DNA of 64,000 bases, taken from NCBI RefSeq assembly GCF_900188035.1, contig NZ_FZNN01000016.1:1-64000 (forward strand), written 5' to 3'. This DNA comes from Puniceibacterium sediminis (GTDB taxonomy: Bacteria; Pseudomonadota; Alphaproteobacteria; Rhodobacterales; Rhodobacteraceae). Positions 45,516 to 54,555 of this stretch are shown piece after piece; positions within the stretch are counted from its first letter, which is position 1; each line of letters starts with the position of its first letter. Below the pieces are notes generated by a model. That model was not told the DNA's origin and did no database searches. It saw only the letters and a list, made by a program, of their open reading frames with translations. The translations under genes were made by a program, and so were the position numbers.

Positions 45516-46325
45516 TTACAGGCTGCCGTTGATGGCCCGCGCGGCTTCTGTTGCCAGCGGGGCCGCCTGCCTGACGAAATCCTCGGGCGTCCATTCGGAC
45601 AGTGATCCGGCGACGTGGATCGCGCCCAGCGGCATTCCATCGCGCCGGGTGACCGCGACGCCGATCGCCACCTCGCCCTGCACGAATTCGTCTATCACGA
45701 CGGCATAACCGTCGGTTCGCGCCTGTCGCACAAGGGCCATTACCGCGTCGGGATCCGTCTCGGTCCTGGATGTGTATTTTTGCAGCGGTGCGCTCATTAT
45801 GATCTCGCGGGCCTCGGCCTCGGGCAGCGCGGCAAGAACGGCACGGCCACCACCGGTGCAGTAGGTCGGGACGCTGTGGCCAACAAGGGTCGCATAAAAG
45901 GTTTCGCGCTTGCTTTGCATCCGCAGCGCATAGATCAGGCGGGTTTCGTCATAGAGGCTGAAATCGACCCGTTCGCGGATCGTCTTGCGCAGTTCAAGCA
46001 GAACCGGCGTCGCCTTTTGCACAACGGGATCCAGACGCAACAGGTCCAGCGTGTGATCCAGTAGCCTGATGCCGGGCAGATACCCGCGATCATCCGCGCT
46101 GCGCCGCACATAGCCAAGAACCGTCAGCGTATGCACAAGACGCTGCGCCGCCGACCGGTCGATCCCGGCGCGCGTGGCAATCTCCGAAAGGCTGAGCGGG
46201 CCGCTTGCCTGATGGAAGGCGCTGAGCACCTGCATGGCCCGGGCGGCGGAGCGGACAAAGAGCCGGTCATCCTCTGCCTGAAAATTGGTCGGTCTGGGGG
46301 ACTCGGCTCGAAGAATGCTGGGCAC
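45516..46325 (-). CDS. IclR-family regulator of the amide/peptide cassette
   Basis: The 269-residue protein has an N-terminal winged helix (LSLSEIATRAGIDRSAAQRL, about residues 44-63) and an IclR effector domain that ends TEAARAINGSL. It starts at a GTG (46325) with AGAGG six bases upstream. It is divergent from the M81-hydrolase gene by 133 bases that contain a promoter and a perfect 16-bp palindrome, so it should control the cassette at 46459-60404. Confidence 0.9.
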   Translation of the reverse strand: MPSILRAESPRPTNFQAEDDRLFVRSAARAMQVLSAFHQASGPLSLSEIATRAGIDRSAAQRLVHTLTVLGYVRRSADDRGYLPGIRLLDHTLDLLRLDPVVQKATPVLLELRKTIRERVDFSLYDETRLIYALRMQSKRETFYATLVGHSVPTYCTGGGRAVLAALPEAEAREIIMSAPLQKYTSRTETDPDAVMALVRQARTDGYAVVIDEFVQGEVAIGVAVTRRDGMPLGAIHVAGSLSEWTPEDFVRQAAPLATEAARAINGSL

Positions 46326-46339
46326 TGAAAACCTCTGAC

Positions 46340-46369
46340 TTGACTAATCTTGAAATGGGTTCGTATGAT
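46340..46369 (+). promoter_or_regulatory. Sigma-70-type promoter of the amide/peptide cassette
   Basis: TTGACT (46340-46345) and TATGAT (46364-46369) are separated by 18 bases, close to the consensus. The predicted start of transcription near 46376 coincides with the palindrome at 46377-46392, about 83 bases upstream of the first gene. Confidence 0.6.
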
Positions 46370-46376
46370 CTGTCAG

Positions 46377-46392
46377 CGATATAAATATATCG
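46377..46392. promoter_or_regulatory. Palindromic operator at the cassette transcription start
   Basis: CGATATAAATATATCG has perfect seven-base arms around AA. A related half-site GCGATACG follows at 46397-46404. Its place at the predicted start point of the rightward promoter suits repression by the divergent IclR protein. Confidence 0.6.
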
Positions 46393-46458
46393 ACTAGCGA
46401 TACGCAAGAATGATCTTCCCCAAACCGGCCAAGATCGAAATTCGACTGAGAGGTCTGT

Positions 46459-47985
46459 ATGAGAGTCGCCCTGGCTGGCTTTCTTCACGAAACAAATACA
46501 TTCGCCCCGGCGCGGGCGGATTTCCCAGCCTTCCAGTTTGGCGGCGGCTACATTCCCATGACGCGCGGACCGGCAATGATCGACGCGGCGCGTGGCGTGA
46601 ACCTTGGCATTTCGGGTGCGCTGTCGGTGTCGGACGATCTTGGTTGGGACGTGGTGCCGGTGCTTTGGGCCGGGGCGATCCCCTCCGCCCATGTGACACG
46701 TGACGCGTTCGAGCAGATAGCCGATGAAATCGTGGCCGGTGTCGCCGGGGCAGGGCCGCTTGACGGGGTGTTCCTGGATCTGCACGGCGCCATGGTTGCC
46801 GAACATCTTGACGACGGAGAAGAAGAGATTGCCCGGCGCGTCCGCGCAGCCGTCGGGCCGGACATGCCCATCGCTGCGGCGCTGGACCTGCATGGCAACA
46901 TCTCTGAGCAGTTTGTCAGCCTTGTCGATGTTCTGGTGGGTTTTCGCACCTATCCGCATGTGGACATGGCGGCCACCGGGGCCGCTGCCGCGCGCCTGCT
47001 GGACGGCATCATGACCACCGGCACGCGCCCGGCCAAGGCGTTCCGGCGCATGTCCTACCTTGTGCCGATCCCGTTTCAGACCACGGATATGGCGCCAGCG
47101 GATCGGCTCTATGCCGGGCTGGCCACTGCGGATGTTCTGACCGCATCGTTGTTCATGGGGTTTCCGGCGGCGGATATTCCCGATTGTGGGCCGACCGCCA
47201 TCACATTCGCCGAAACGCAGGAGGCAGCGAACCGCGCGGCCGACGCGATTGCCGCCGCCTATGAGGCTGCGGAACCAGAGTTTGACAATCTGACCTATAC
47301 CCCCGCCGAAGCGGTTGAACAGGCCGCACTGCTGGCGCAGCAAGAGGGCAGGGGACCAGTGGTCATTGCCGATACGCAGGACAATCCCGGGGCCGGGGGC
47401 GTTTCCGCCACCACGGGAATGCTGCGCGCCCTGCTGGACGCGGATGCGCAAAAGGCTGCCATCGGTCTGATCGTCGACCCAGTTACCGCGCAACAGGCAC
47501 ATGACGCAGGGCAGGGGGCCATCGCCCGGTTCCGCATTGGCGGTCACCCCGGGCTGCCCGACGACGCGCCGGTCGAGGTCGATGCCGTGGTCGAAGCACT
47601 CTCAACCGGCAAGCTGAGTGCGACCGGCCCTTACTATGGCGGCACCCGTCTGGACCTTGGCCCTTCTGCCTGCCTGCGGATCGGCGGTGTGCGCGTCGTC
47701 GTCACCAGCCGCATCGCGCAGATGGCCGACCGCGAGATGTTCCGTTTTGTGGGCATCGGCCCCGAGGATCAGGATATCCTTGTGGTGAAAAGCTCGACCC
47801 ATTTCCGGGCGGATTTCGCGCCGATCGCGCGCGATATCCTTGTGGCCTGCGCGCCCGGCCCGATGCCGTTCAACCCCGCCGACCTGCCGTTCACACGGCT
47901 GAATCCGGGTTTGCGGCTATCCCCCAACGGTCCCGCCTTTGGGACTGCGCGTGCCAAAGGGGTGCGCCCTGACCCCGGCGGTTAA
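46459..47985 (+). CDS. M81-family hydrolase (MlrC-like)
   Basis: The 508-residue protein matches the MlrC/M81 family, named for the enzyme that acts last in microcystin breakdown. Motifs are LAGFLHETNTFAPARADF at residue 5, the metal-site sequences VFLDLHGAMVAEH near 107 and ALDLHGNISEQF near 138, and GFRTYPHVDM near 161. Many homologues sit in amino-acid, peptide or amide catabolic operons unrelated to toxins. It heads a rightward operon under IclR control; GAGAGG precedes the ATG. Confidence 0.88.
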   Translation: MRVALAGFLHETNTFAPARADFPAFQFGGGYIPMTRGPAMIDAARGVNLGISGALSVSDDLGWDVVPVLWAGAIPSAHVTRDAFEQIADEIVAGVAGAGPLDGVFLDLHGAMVAEHLDDGEEEIARRVRAAVGPDMPIAAALDLHGNISEQFVSLVDVLVGFRTYPHVDMAATGAAAARLLDGIMTTGTRPAKAFRRMSYLVPIPFQTTDMAPADRLYAGLATADVLTASLFMGFPAADIPDCGPTAITFAETQEAANRAADAIAAAYEAAEPEFDNLTYTPAEAVEQAALLAQQEGRGPVVIADTQDNPGAGGVSATTGMLRALLDADAQKAAIGLIVDPVTAQQAHDAGQGAIARFRIGGHPGLPDDAPVEVDAVVEALSTGKLSATGPYYGGTRLDLGPSACLRIGGVRVVVTSRIAQMADREMFRFVGIGPEDQDILVVKSSTHFRADFAPIARDILVACAPGPMPFNPADLPFTRLNPGLRLSPNGPAFGTARAKGVRPDPGG

Positions 47986-48035
47986 ACCGGCGCGGTCCAA
48001 TACCATCAAAACGACAACCAACATGGGAAACACAA

Positions 48036-49646
48036 ATGCTGACCTTGAGATCCGCACTGAAAGAAACCCGCGGCCTTGCCGCCGCGCTGCTGACCGGGAC
48101 CGCGCTGCTTGCGCCCGTCGCCCTGTCGGCACAAGAGGACACAAGCACCATCACCGCCGTGATGCACTCGGGCCTGCGTGTCCTTGACCCGGTTATCACG
48201 ACCGCACATATCACGCGCGACCACGGCTACATGATCTATGACGTGCTGACGGCGGTCGACGCCGATTTCGCGCCGCAGCCGCAGATGGCAAGCTGGGAGA
48301 TTTCCGAGGATGGCCTGACCTATACGTTCACCCTGCGTGACGGGCTGATGTTCCACGACGGCGCGCCGGTGACAGGTGCCGATGTGGTTGCCTCGCTCAG
48401 CCGCTGGGGCAAGCGTGATTCCGGTGGTCAGCTGATCTTTGACGTGACCGCAAGCCTCGAATCCCCGGACGAGAAAACCATCGTCTGGACCCTGACCGAA
48501 CCGTTCGCGCCGCTGCTGGACGTGATTTCCAAGCAGTCCGCCGTTCCGCCCTTCATCATGCCCGCGCGTGTGGCGGCGACGTCTTCGGACGAGACGATCA
48601 CCGAATATGTAGGCTCCGGCCCCTTTGTGTTCAACGAAGCGGAATACGAACCCGGCGTGAACGTGACCTATGACAAGTTCGACGGCTACGTGCCGCGCGA
48701 CGAACCGGCGTCCTGGATGGCCGGTGGCAAGGTCGTGACCGTGGACAAGGTTGTCTGGACGACGATGCCGGATGCCCTGACTGCGATCAACGCGCTGTCA
48801 GCGGGCGAGATCGACTATCTTGAGCAGGTGCAGATCGACCTGCTGCCGATCCTGCAAAGCAACCCGGATGTCACCGTCGAAAAGCGCGATGAGCTGGGTT
48901 ATGTGACCATCGGGCGGCCGAACTTCCTCCACCCTCCGTTTGACAACAAACTGATCCGTCAGGCTGCGATGGCCGCACTGGATCAGGAATCCATGCTGGC
49001 GACGATGCAGGGCGACCCCGCATATTACAACGTTTGCGGCGCGATCTTTGGCTGCTCCACACCGCTGGGTGACGAATCCGGTTCGGAACTCGTGACCGGT
49101 GGCGCGAATATCGAAAAGGCCAAGGCCCTGCTGGAAGAGGCCGGATATGACGGCACACCCATCGTGCTGATGGCGCCGACGGATGTGACCAGCCTGATCA
49201 ACCAGCCGGTCGTGGCCGCACAGGCGCTGCGCGAAGCAGGGTTCGAGGTCGATATGCAGTCGATGGACTGGCAGTCGGTCGTTCAGCGCCGCGCCCAGCA
49301 AAGCCCGGTGTCCGAAGGTGGTTGGAACATGTTCTTCACCAACTGGATGGTCCCCGAAGTGTCTGATCCGCTGATCAACGTGATGGTCAACGGACGCGGC
49401 GACGACGCATGGTTCGGCTGGCCCACAGATCCCGAGATCGAAGAGCTGCGCGCCGATTTCGTTGCCGCCAAGGATGCCGCGACCCAGAAAGAGGTGGCCG
49501 TCAAGATCCAGGAACACGTGATGGACAACGTGAACTACATCATGATGGGCGAATACCTGATCCCTCAGGCGCGCCGGAACACCCTGCAGAACATGATCCC
49601 GTCGCCGGTTCCGGTCTTCTGGAACGTGACCAAAGCAGCGGAGTGA
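48036..49646 (+). CDS. Peptide-type ABC substrate-binding protein (DppA family)
   Basis: The 536-residue periplasmic protein has a signal peptide (about residues 1-33, AALLTGTALLAPVALSAQ) and the SBP_bac_5 fold, with DYDVLTAV-like start text (MIYDVLTAVDADFAPQPQMA) near residue 66 and TYTFTLRDGLMFHDGAPVT near 97. It captures the substrate for the Dpp-like permeases at 49774-51604. Linked hydrolases suggest a peptide, acyl-amino acid or gamma-glutamyl compound. Confidence 0.92.
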   Translation: MLTLRSALKETRGLAAALLTGTALLAPVALSAQEDTSTITAVMHSGLRVLDPVITTAHITRDHGYMIYDVLTAVDADFAPQPQMASWEISEDGLTYTFTLRDGLMFHDGAPVTGADVVASLSRWGKRDSGGQLIFDVTASLESPDEKTIVWTLTEPFAPLLDVISKQSAVPPFIMPARVAATSSDETITEYVGSGPFVFNEAEYEPGVNVTYDKFDGYVPRDEPASWMAGGKVVTVDKVVWTTMPDALTAINALSAGEIDYLEQVQIDLLPILQSNPDVTVEKRDELGYVTIGRPNFLHPPFDNKLIRQAAMAALDQESMLATMQGDPAYYNVCGAIFGCSTPLGDESGSELVTGGANIEKAKALLEEAGYDGTPIVLMAPTDVTSLINQPVVAAQALREAGFEVDMQSMDWQSVVQRRAQQSPVSEGGWNMFFTNWMVPEVSDPLINVMVNGRGDDAWFGWPTDPEIEELRADFVAAKDAATQKEVAVKIQEHVMDNVNYIMMGEYLIPQARRNTLQNMIPSPVPVFWNVTKAAE

Positions 49647-49654
49647 TCCGCATC

Positions 49655-49679
49655 GGAGGGCGCGCCATCTGCGCCCTCC
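49655..49679 (+). terminator. Stem-loop after the Dpp-like binding-protein gene
   Basis: GGAGGGCGC (49655-49663) and GCGCCCTCC (49671-49679) form a perfect nine-pair stem with a seven-base loop, eight bases after the stop. No U-run follows. The position again separates a binding-protein gene from permease genes. Confidence 0.7.
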
Positions 49680-49773
49680 ACCCCGCGCCTGCGCGCTGAA
49701 CCACCCCGACTGACGTTCCGAAATCACGTCGTCCCCCGTCAAGGCCCGACCCCCGTCAAGGAGTGCCCAGAGC

Positions 49774-50715
49774 ATGTTCCTCTACATCCTCAAGCGTGTG
49801 CTGGCGACGATCCCGGTGATGGTGATTGTTGCCATCTTCGTGTTCCTGCTGCTGCGCCTCACGCCGGGCGATCCGGCAGCTATTCTGGCCGGGGACGCTG
49901 CCACACCAGCTCAGCTTGAGCGCATCCGCGACAGGCTGGGCCTGAACGATCCGCTGCTGACGCAGTTCTTCACCTGGATGGGCCAGTTGCTGCGCGGCGA
50001 TCTGGGTGTGTCGCTGCTGTCCAACACATCCGTCGCGGGCATGCTGGCCGACCGGCTGGGCCCGACCATCAATATCGCGCTGATGACCATCGTGATTTCG
50101 GTCGCTATGGCCGTTCCGATGGGGGTGATCGCCGCATGGCGCCACCGCACCTGGGTCGATTTCCTTGTTATGTCATTCTCGGTCCTAGGCTTTTCCGTGC
50201 CGGTCTTTGTCATCGGCTACATCCTGATCCAGATCTTTGCGATCGATCTGCGCTGGGTCCCGGTGCAGGGCTACAAATCGCCCGCCGAAGGGTTTGGTGC
50301 CTTCTTCAGCCGCGCGATCCTGCCGTCGCTCACGCTCGCCACGATCTACATCGCGCTGATCGCGCGGATGACGCGCGCCTCCATGCTTGAGGTCCTGGGC
50401 GAGGATTACATCCGCACCGCCCGCGCCAAGGGCGTGCGCGAAAACGTCGTGCTGTTCCGCCATGCCCTGCGTAATGCCGCGGTGCCGATCCTGACGATCA
50501 TCGGCACCGGCTTTGCGCTGCTGATTTCCGGCGTGGTGGTGACCGAGTCGGTGTTCAACATTCCCGGCATCGGGCGGCTGACGGTCGATGCGATCCTCGC
50601 GCGCGATTATCCGGTGATCCAGGCGATGATCCTGCTGACGGCGGGCATCTACGTCTTTGTGAACCTGCTTGTCGACGTCTCATATTCCTTCTTCGATCCA
50701 AGGATCCGCTACTGA
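49774..50715 (+). CDS. Dipeptide-type ABC permease, DppB family
   Basis: The 313-residue permease has six membrane segments and DppB hallmarks: the N-terminal FLYILKRVLATIPVMVIVA, RLTPGDPAAILAGDAAT near residue 28, and the coupling loop EDYIRTARAKGVRENVVLFRHALRNA near 210. AAGGAG lies upstream. Its stop overlaps the spacing before the DppC-type gene by one base, so both form the heterodimeric channel. Confidence 0.93.
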   Translation: MFLYILKRVLATIPVMVIVAIFVFLLLRLTPGDPAAILAGDAATPAQLERIRDRLGLNDPLLTQFFTWMGQLLRGDLGVSLLSNTSVAGMLADRLGPTINIALMTIVISVAMAVPMGVIAAWRHRTWVDFLVMSFSVLGFSVPVFVIGYILIQIFAIDLRWVPVQGYKSPAEGFGAFFSRAILPSLTLATIYIALIARMTRASMLEVLGEDYIRTARAKGVRENVVLFRHALRNAAVPILTIIGTGFALLISGVVVTESVFNIPGIGRLTVDAILARDYPVIQAMILLTAGIYVFVNLLVDVSYSFFDPRIRY

Positions 50716-50716
50716 C

Positions 50717-51604
50717 ATGACTGAGATCCCAACATCGCGACACAGCGCCTTTCAGGTGCTGACCGGTCTGTTTTCCCTGCCTGCGGGTGCGCGCATCGGT
50801 ATCGGCCCGATGATCGCGGCGGTGATCCTTGTGGTCATCGTGCTCGCCGCAGTGCTTGCCCCGCTATATGTGCCCTATGACCCGCTTTCGATGGATGCCA
50901 TGGCCCGGCTCAAACCCCCGTCCGAGGCGCATCTTCTGGGCACTGATCCTTACGGTCGCGACACGTTCAGCCGTGTGATGACCGGCGGACGCGTTTCCCT
51001 GCTGATCGGCATCGGCGCGGCGGTGGTCAGCGTTGCGGTCGGCCTGATGATCGGCCTTGTTGCCGGGTTCTTCCGGGTGGCCGATGGCGTGATCATGCGG
51101 ATCATGGACAGCCTCATGGCGATCCCGGCGATCCTCCTGGCCATCGCGCTGGTGGCGCTGAACGAGCCAAGCCTGTCTTCGGTCATCATCGCGATCACGG
51201 TGCCAGAGGTGCCGCGCGTCGTGCGCCTTGTCCGGTCCGTCGTCCTGTCCGCGCGTGAAGAACCCTATGTCGAGGCTGCCATCGCGCTGGGATCGTCGAT
51301 GCCAAAGATCCTGATCCAGCATCTGATGCCCAACACCTTTGCGCCGCTGATCGTGCAGGGCACCTATATCTGCGCCTCTGCCATTTTGATCGAAGCGATC
51401 CTGTCGTTTCTCGGGGCGGGTGTTTCGACCGAGATCCCGACATGGGGCAACATCATGGCCGAGGGTCGCGTTTATTTTCAGATCAAGCCGGGGCTGATCT
51501 TCTGGCCGGGGCTGCTGCTGTCGTTGTGCATCCTGTCGATCAACCTGCTGGGTGACACGGCGCGCGATCTGCTCGACCCACGCATGAAAAAGCGGGAGGG
51601 CTGA
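50717..51604 (+). CDS. Dipeptide-type ABC permease, DppC family
   Basis: The 295-residue permease begins with a short cytoplasmic tail, a first helix near residues 30-50, and then HLLGTDPYGRDTFSRVMTGG, the DppC signature after helix one. The coupling loop EEPYVEAAIALGSSMPKILIQHLMPN is near residue 190. It is placed at ATG 50717, one base after the DppB stop, rather than at an upstream in-frame codon inside that gene. Confidence 0.93.
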   Translation: MTEIPTSRHSAFQVLTGLFSLPAGARIGIGPMIAAVILVVIVLAAVLAPLYVPYDPLSMDAMARLKPPSEAHLLGTDPYGRDTFSRVMTGGRVSLLIGIGAAVVSVAVGLMIGLVAGFFRVADGVIMRIMDSLMAIPAILLAIALVALNEPSLSSVIIAITVPEVPRVVRLVRSVVLSAREEPYVEAAIALGSSMPKILIQHLMPNTFAPLIVQGTYICASAILIEAILSFLGAGVSTEIPTWGNIMAEGRVYFQIKPGLIFWPGLLLSLCILSINLLGDTARDLLDPRMKKREG

Positions 51605-51607
51605 GCG

Positions 51608-53293
51608 ATGGAGTTCAAATCCAGAGACTTCAGCGCGGCGAAGCGCATCCTCAAGATCCGCAAGTTGAATGTGGGCCTGACCGGGCGTCCGAAGGCGGCA
51701 CCGGTGCTTGACGGGATCGACCTTGATATCCGGGCGGGTGAAACGCACTGCCTTGTGGGGGAATCCGGGTCGGGTAAATCCGTCACCTCGCTGGCGGCGA
51801 TGGGTCTGCTGCCCCCGGACGCGCTGGAAATCCAGAGCGGGCTGATCGACCTTGAAGGGTTCGACATCACCGCGGCAAGGCCCGCGCAGATGCGCGAATT
51901 GCGTGCCCGCCGCATCGCGATGATCTTTCAGGAGCCGATGACGGCGCTCAACCCCGTGCTGCGGGTGGGTGAACAGATCGAAGAAGTGCTGAACATGCAC
52001 ACGGACCTGTCGACCGCTGATGCCAAGGCGCGCACCATCGACATGATGGAACAGGTGCATCTGCCCGACGTGCAGCGCATCTATTCCGCCTTCCCGCACC
52101 AGCTTTCGGGCGGACAGCGCCAGCGCATCATGATCGCCATGGCGCTGATCCTCGACCCCGATCTGCTTATCGCGGATGAACCGACAACGGCGCTGGATGT
52201 GACGACGCAGTTGCAGATCCTGAAACTGATCGCCGAAATGCAGGAACGCCACGGCACCGCTGTTCTGTTCATCACCCATGACATGGGCGTCGTGGCCGAA
52301 ATCGCCGACACGGTCAGCGTGATGCAAAAGGGCCGGATCGTGGAATCCGCGCCGATCCGGGATCTGCTGACCCATCCAAAGGAAGACTATACCAAAAAGC
52401 TGTTGAAGGCTGTTCCCAATCTTGCCCCGCGCCCGTCACGCGGGGTGTCCGCCAAAAGCGATGTGATCACCGTTGCAGGGCTGGACATGACCTATGGCGG
52501 TGGTGGCTTCTTTCGCAAATCCGAAGGGGTGAAGGCCGCGCGCGACGTGAATTTCACGATTGCACCGGGCCGCACGCTGGGCATCGTGGGGGAATCCGGT
52601 TCGGGTAAATCCACCGTGGCGCGCTGTATCATGCGGCTGATAGACCCAACGGCAGGCAAGGTCACCGTCGCGGGCACCGAAATCGCCCAGCTGTCACGCC
52701 GCCAGCTGCAACCGCATCGCAAGCATTTCCAGATCGTGTTTCAGGATCCCTACCGCTCGCTCAACCCGCGCTGGACCGTGGCGCGCAGCCTGTGCGAGGG
52801 GCCGATCAATTTCGGCACGCCCCGAGATGCGGCGATGGATCATGCCGCCGAGCTGATGGAGTTGGTGGACCTGCCGCGCGACGCGCTGGACCGTTATCCG
52901 CACCAGTTTTCCGGTGGCCAGCGTCAGCGCATCGCCATCGCCCGCGCCGTCGCTATGAAGCCCGACCTGCTGGTCGCGGACGAAGCCGTATCGGCGCTGG
53001 ATGTGAGCGTGCAGGCGCAGGTGCTGGACCTGCTTGACGACATTCAGGAAAAGTTCGGCGTTGCCATGCTGTTCATCACCCACGACCTGCGCGTCGCGGC
53101 GCAGATCTGCGACGAGGTGCTGGTGATGCAAAAGGGTCTTGTGGTCGAACACGGCCCGGCAGGAGGGGTCCTGTCGAACCCTACGCATGAGTATACCCGA
53201 AACCTGATCGAGGCGGCGCCGGGTCGCCGCTGGGATTTTGCCAATTTCCGCGCGCTCGACAGCGCGCCCGCCAACCAAGGAGCCACCGCATGA
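51608..53293 (+). CDS. Dipeptide-type ABC ATPase with two fused nucleotide-binding domains
   Basis: The 561-residue protein is a DppD-DppF fusion. Each half has a Walker A ([11 protein letters not shown] near residue 56; [11 protein letters not shown] near 331), a signature (LSGGQRQRI near 168; [14 protein letters not shown] near 437) and a Walker B ([24 protein letters not shown]). The second Walker B has DEA in place of the usual DEP, a common variant. It energises the importer. Its stop overlaps the M20 gene start (ATGA). Confidence 0.93.
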   Translation: MEFKSRDFSAAKRILKIRKLNVGLTGRPKAAPVLDGIDLDIRAGETHCLVGESGSGKSVTSLAAMGLLPPDALEIQSGLIDLEGFDITAARPAQMRELRARRIAMIFQEPMTALNPVLRVGEQIEEVLNMHTDLSTADAKARTIDMMEQVHLPDVQRIYSAFPHQLSGGQRQRIMIAMALILDPDLLIADEPTTALDVTTQLQILKLIAEMQERHGTAVLFITHDMGVVAEIADTVSVMQKGRIVESAPIRDLLTHPKEDYTKKLLKAVPNLAPRPSRGVSAKSDVITVAGLDMTYGGGGFFRKSEGVKAARDVNFTIAPGRTLGIVGESGSGKSTVARCIMRLIDPTAGKVTVAGTEIAQLSRRQLQPHRKHFQIVFQDPYRSLNPRWTVARSLCEGPINFGTPRDAAMDHAAELMELVDLPRDALDRYPHQFSGGQRQRIAIARAVAMKPDLLVADEAVSALDVSVQAQVLDLLDDIQEKFGVAMLFITHDLRVAAQICDEVLVMQKGLVVEHGPAGGVLSNPTHEYTRNLIEAAPGRRWDFANFRALDSAPANQGATA

Positions 53294-54465
53294 GCGTCAT
53301 CCCCGGAATCGAGGCTTTTGCCGACGATCTAACAGCGATCCGTCAGGATTTTCACGCCCACCCAGAACTGGGGTTCGAAGAGATCCGCACATCGGGGATC
53401 GTTTCCGAAAAGCTGCGCGCCTATGGCGTGGACGAGGTACACGAAGGCATCGGCGGCACCGGTGTGGTGGGGCTGATCCGGGGGCAGGGGGGTGGCAATC
53501 GCCGCGTCGGCCTGCGCGCCGATATGGACGCCCTGCCGATCCACGAGGCGTCCGGCGTTCCTTTCGCCTCGACCAACCTTGGTCGCATGCACGCCTGCGG
53601 CCATGACGGGCACACAACCATGTTGCTGGGCGCGGCGCGCTATCTGGCCGATACACGCGACTTTGACGGCACCGTCGTGCTGATTTTCCAACCGGCCGAA
53701 GAGGGTCTGGGCGGCGCACGCCGCATGATCTCCGAGGGGCTGTTCGACAAATTCCCTTGTGATGAAATCTACGGAATGCACAACGATCCGAATTCCGAAC
53801 CCGGCGTGGTCAGTGTGACCCCCGGCCCGGCGATGGCGGGGGCGTCGTTTTTTGACATCACGATCAAGGGCACTGGCAGCCACGCCGCCATGCCGCATCA
53901 GTCCAGGGATGCCATCGTTATCGGCACCACGCTGGTGCAGCAGTTGCAGACGATCATCAGCCGCAACACCCCACCCACCAAACCGGCCGTCCTGTCGGTG
54001 ACGAAATTCAACTCTGGATCGGCCTATAACGTGGTGCCGGACACGGCGACCATCGCGGGAACGATCCGTTATTTCCACGCCGAAGTGTCGGAAATGGCAA
54101 ACCAGCGTATCCGCGAACTCTGCGCCGGGATGGCACAGGCCTACGGGGTCGAAATCTCGGTCGATCTGCGCAATGTCTTTGATGTGCTGATGAACGATCC
54201 CGACCTCACCACCGCCTATGTTGCCGCTGCGGCGGGCGTGGTCGGCGCTGATATGGCGTCGGAATCCACCGAACAGGCGACGGGTTCCGAGGATTTCGCC
54301 GACATGCTCAAGGTCGTGCCCGGCGCCTATTGCCGCGTGGGTCATGCCGGCAGCATCCCGCTGCACAACCCTGCCTTTGTGCTCGACGATGCGATCCTGC
54401 CTGTGGGCGCCTCGATCTATGCCCGCATCGTCGAGACGCGCCTGCCGATAGGGGGCGCCGCCTAG
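53290..54465 (+). CDS. M20-family amidohydrolase (hippurate-hydrolase/IAA-amino-acid-hydrolase type)
   Basis: The 391-residue zinc hydrolase removes an acyl group from an N-acyl amino acid or similar amide. Motifs are RQDFHAHPELGFEE near residue 18, GLRADMDALPI near 73, HACGHDGHTTMLLGAARYL near 100 and QPAEEGLGGARRM near 136, which provide the metal ligands. The dimerisation domain covers about 180-300. It belongs to the operon through its ATGA overlap with the ATPase gene. No signal peptide. Confidence 0.92.
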   Translation: MSVIPGIEAFADDLTAIRQDFHAHPELGFEEIRTSGIVSEKLRAYGVDEVHEGIGGTGVVGLIRGQGGGNRRVGLRADMDALPIHEASGVPFASTNLGRMHACGHDGHTTMLLGAARYLADTRDFDGTVVLIFQPAEEGLGGARRMISEGLFDKFPCDEIYGMHNDPNSEPGVVSVTPGPAMAGASFFDITIKGTGSHAAMPHQSRDAIVIGTTLVQQLQTIISRNTPPTKPAVLSVTKFNSGSAYNVVPDTATIAGTIRYFHAEVSEMANQRIRELCAGMAQAYGVEISVDLRNVFDVLMNDPDLTTAYVAAAAGVVGADMASESTEQATGSEDFADMLKVVPGAYCRVGHAGSIPLHNPAFVLDDAILPVGASIYARIVETRLPIGGAA

Positions 54466-54555
54466 GGCCGGGGACACGACCCCTGCTTCTTCTGTTTCCA
54501 AATACGCAAAATCCCCCGGCAGGCCCTGCACGCAGGCCGGGAAAGGAGCCGCCTC

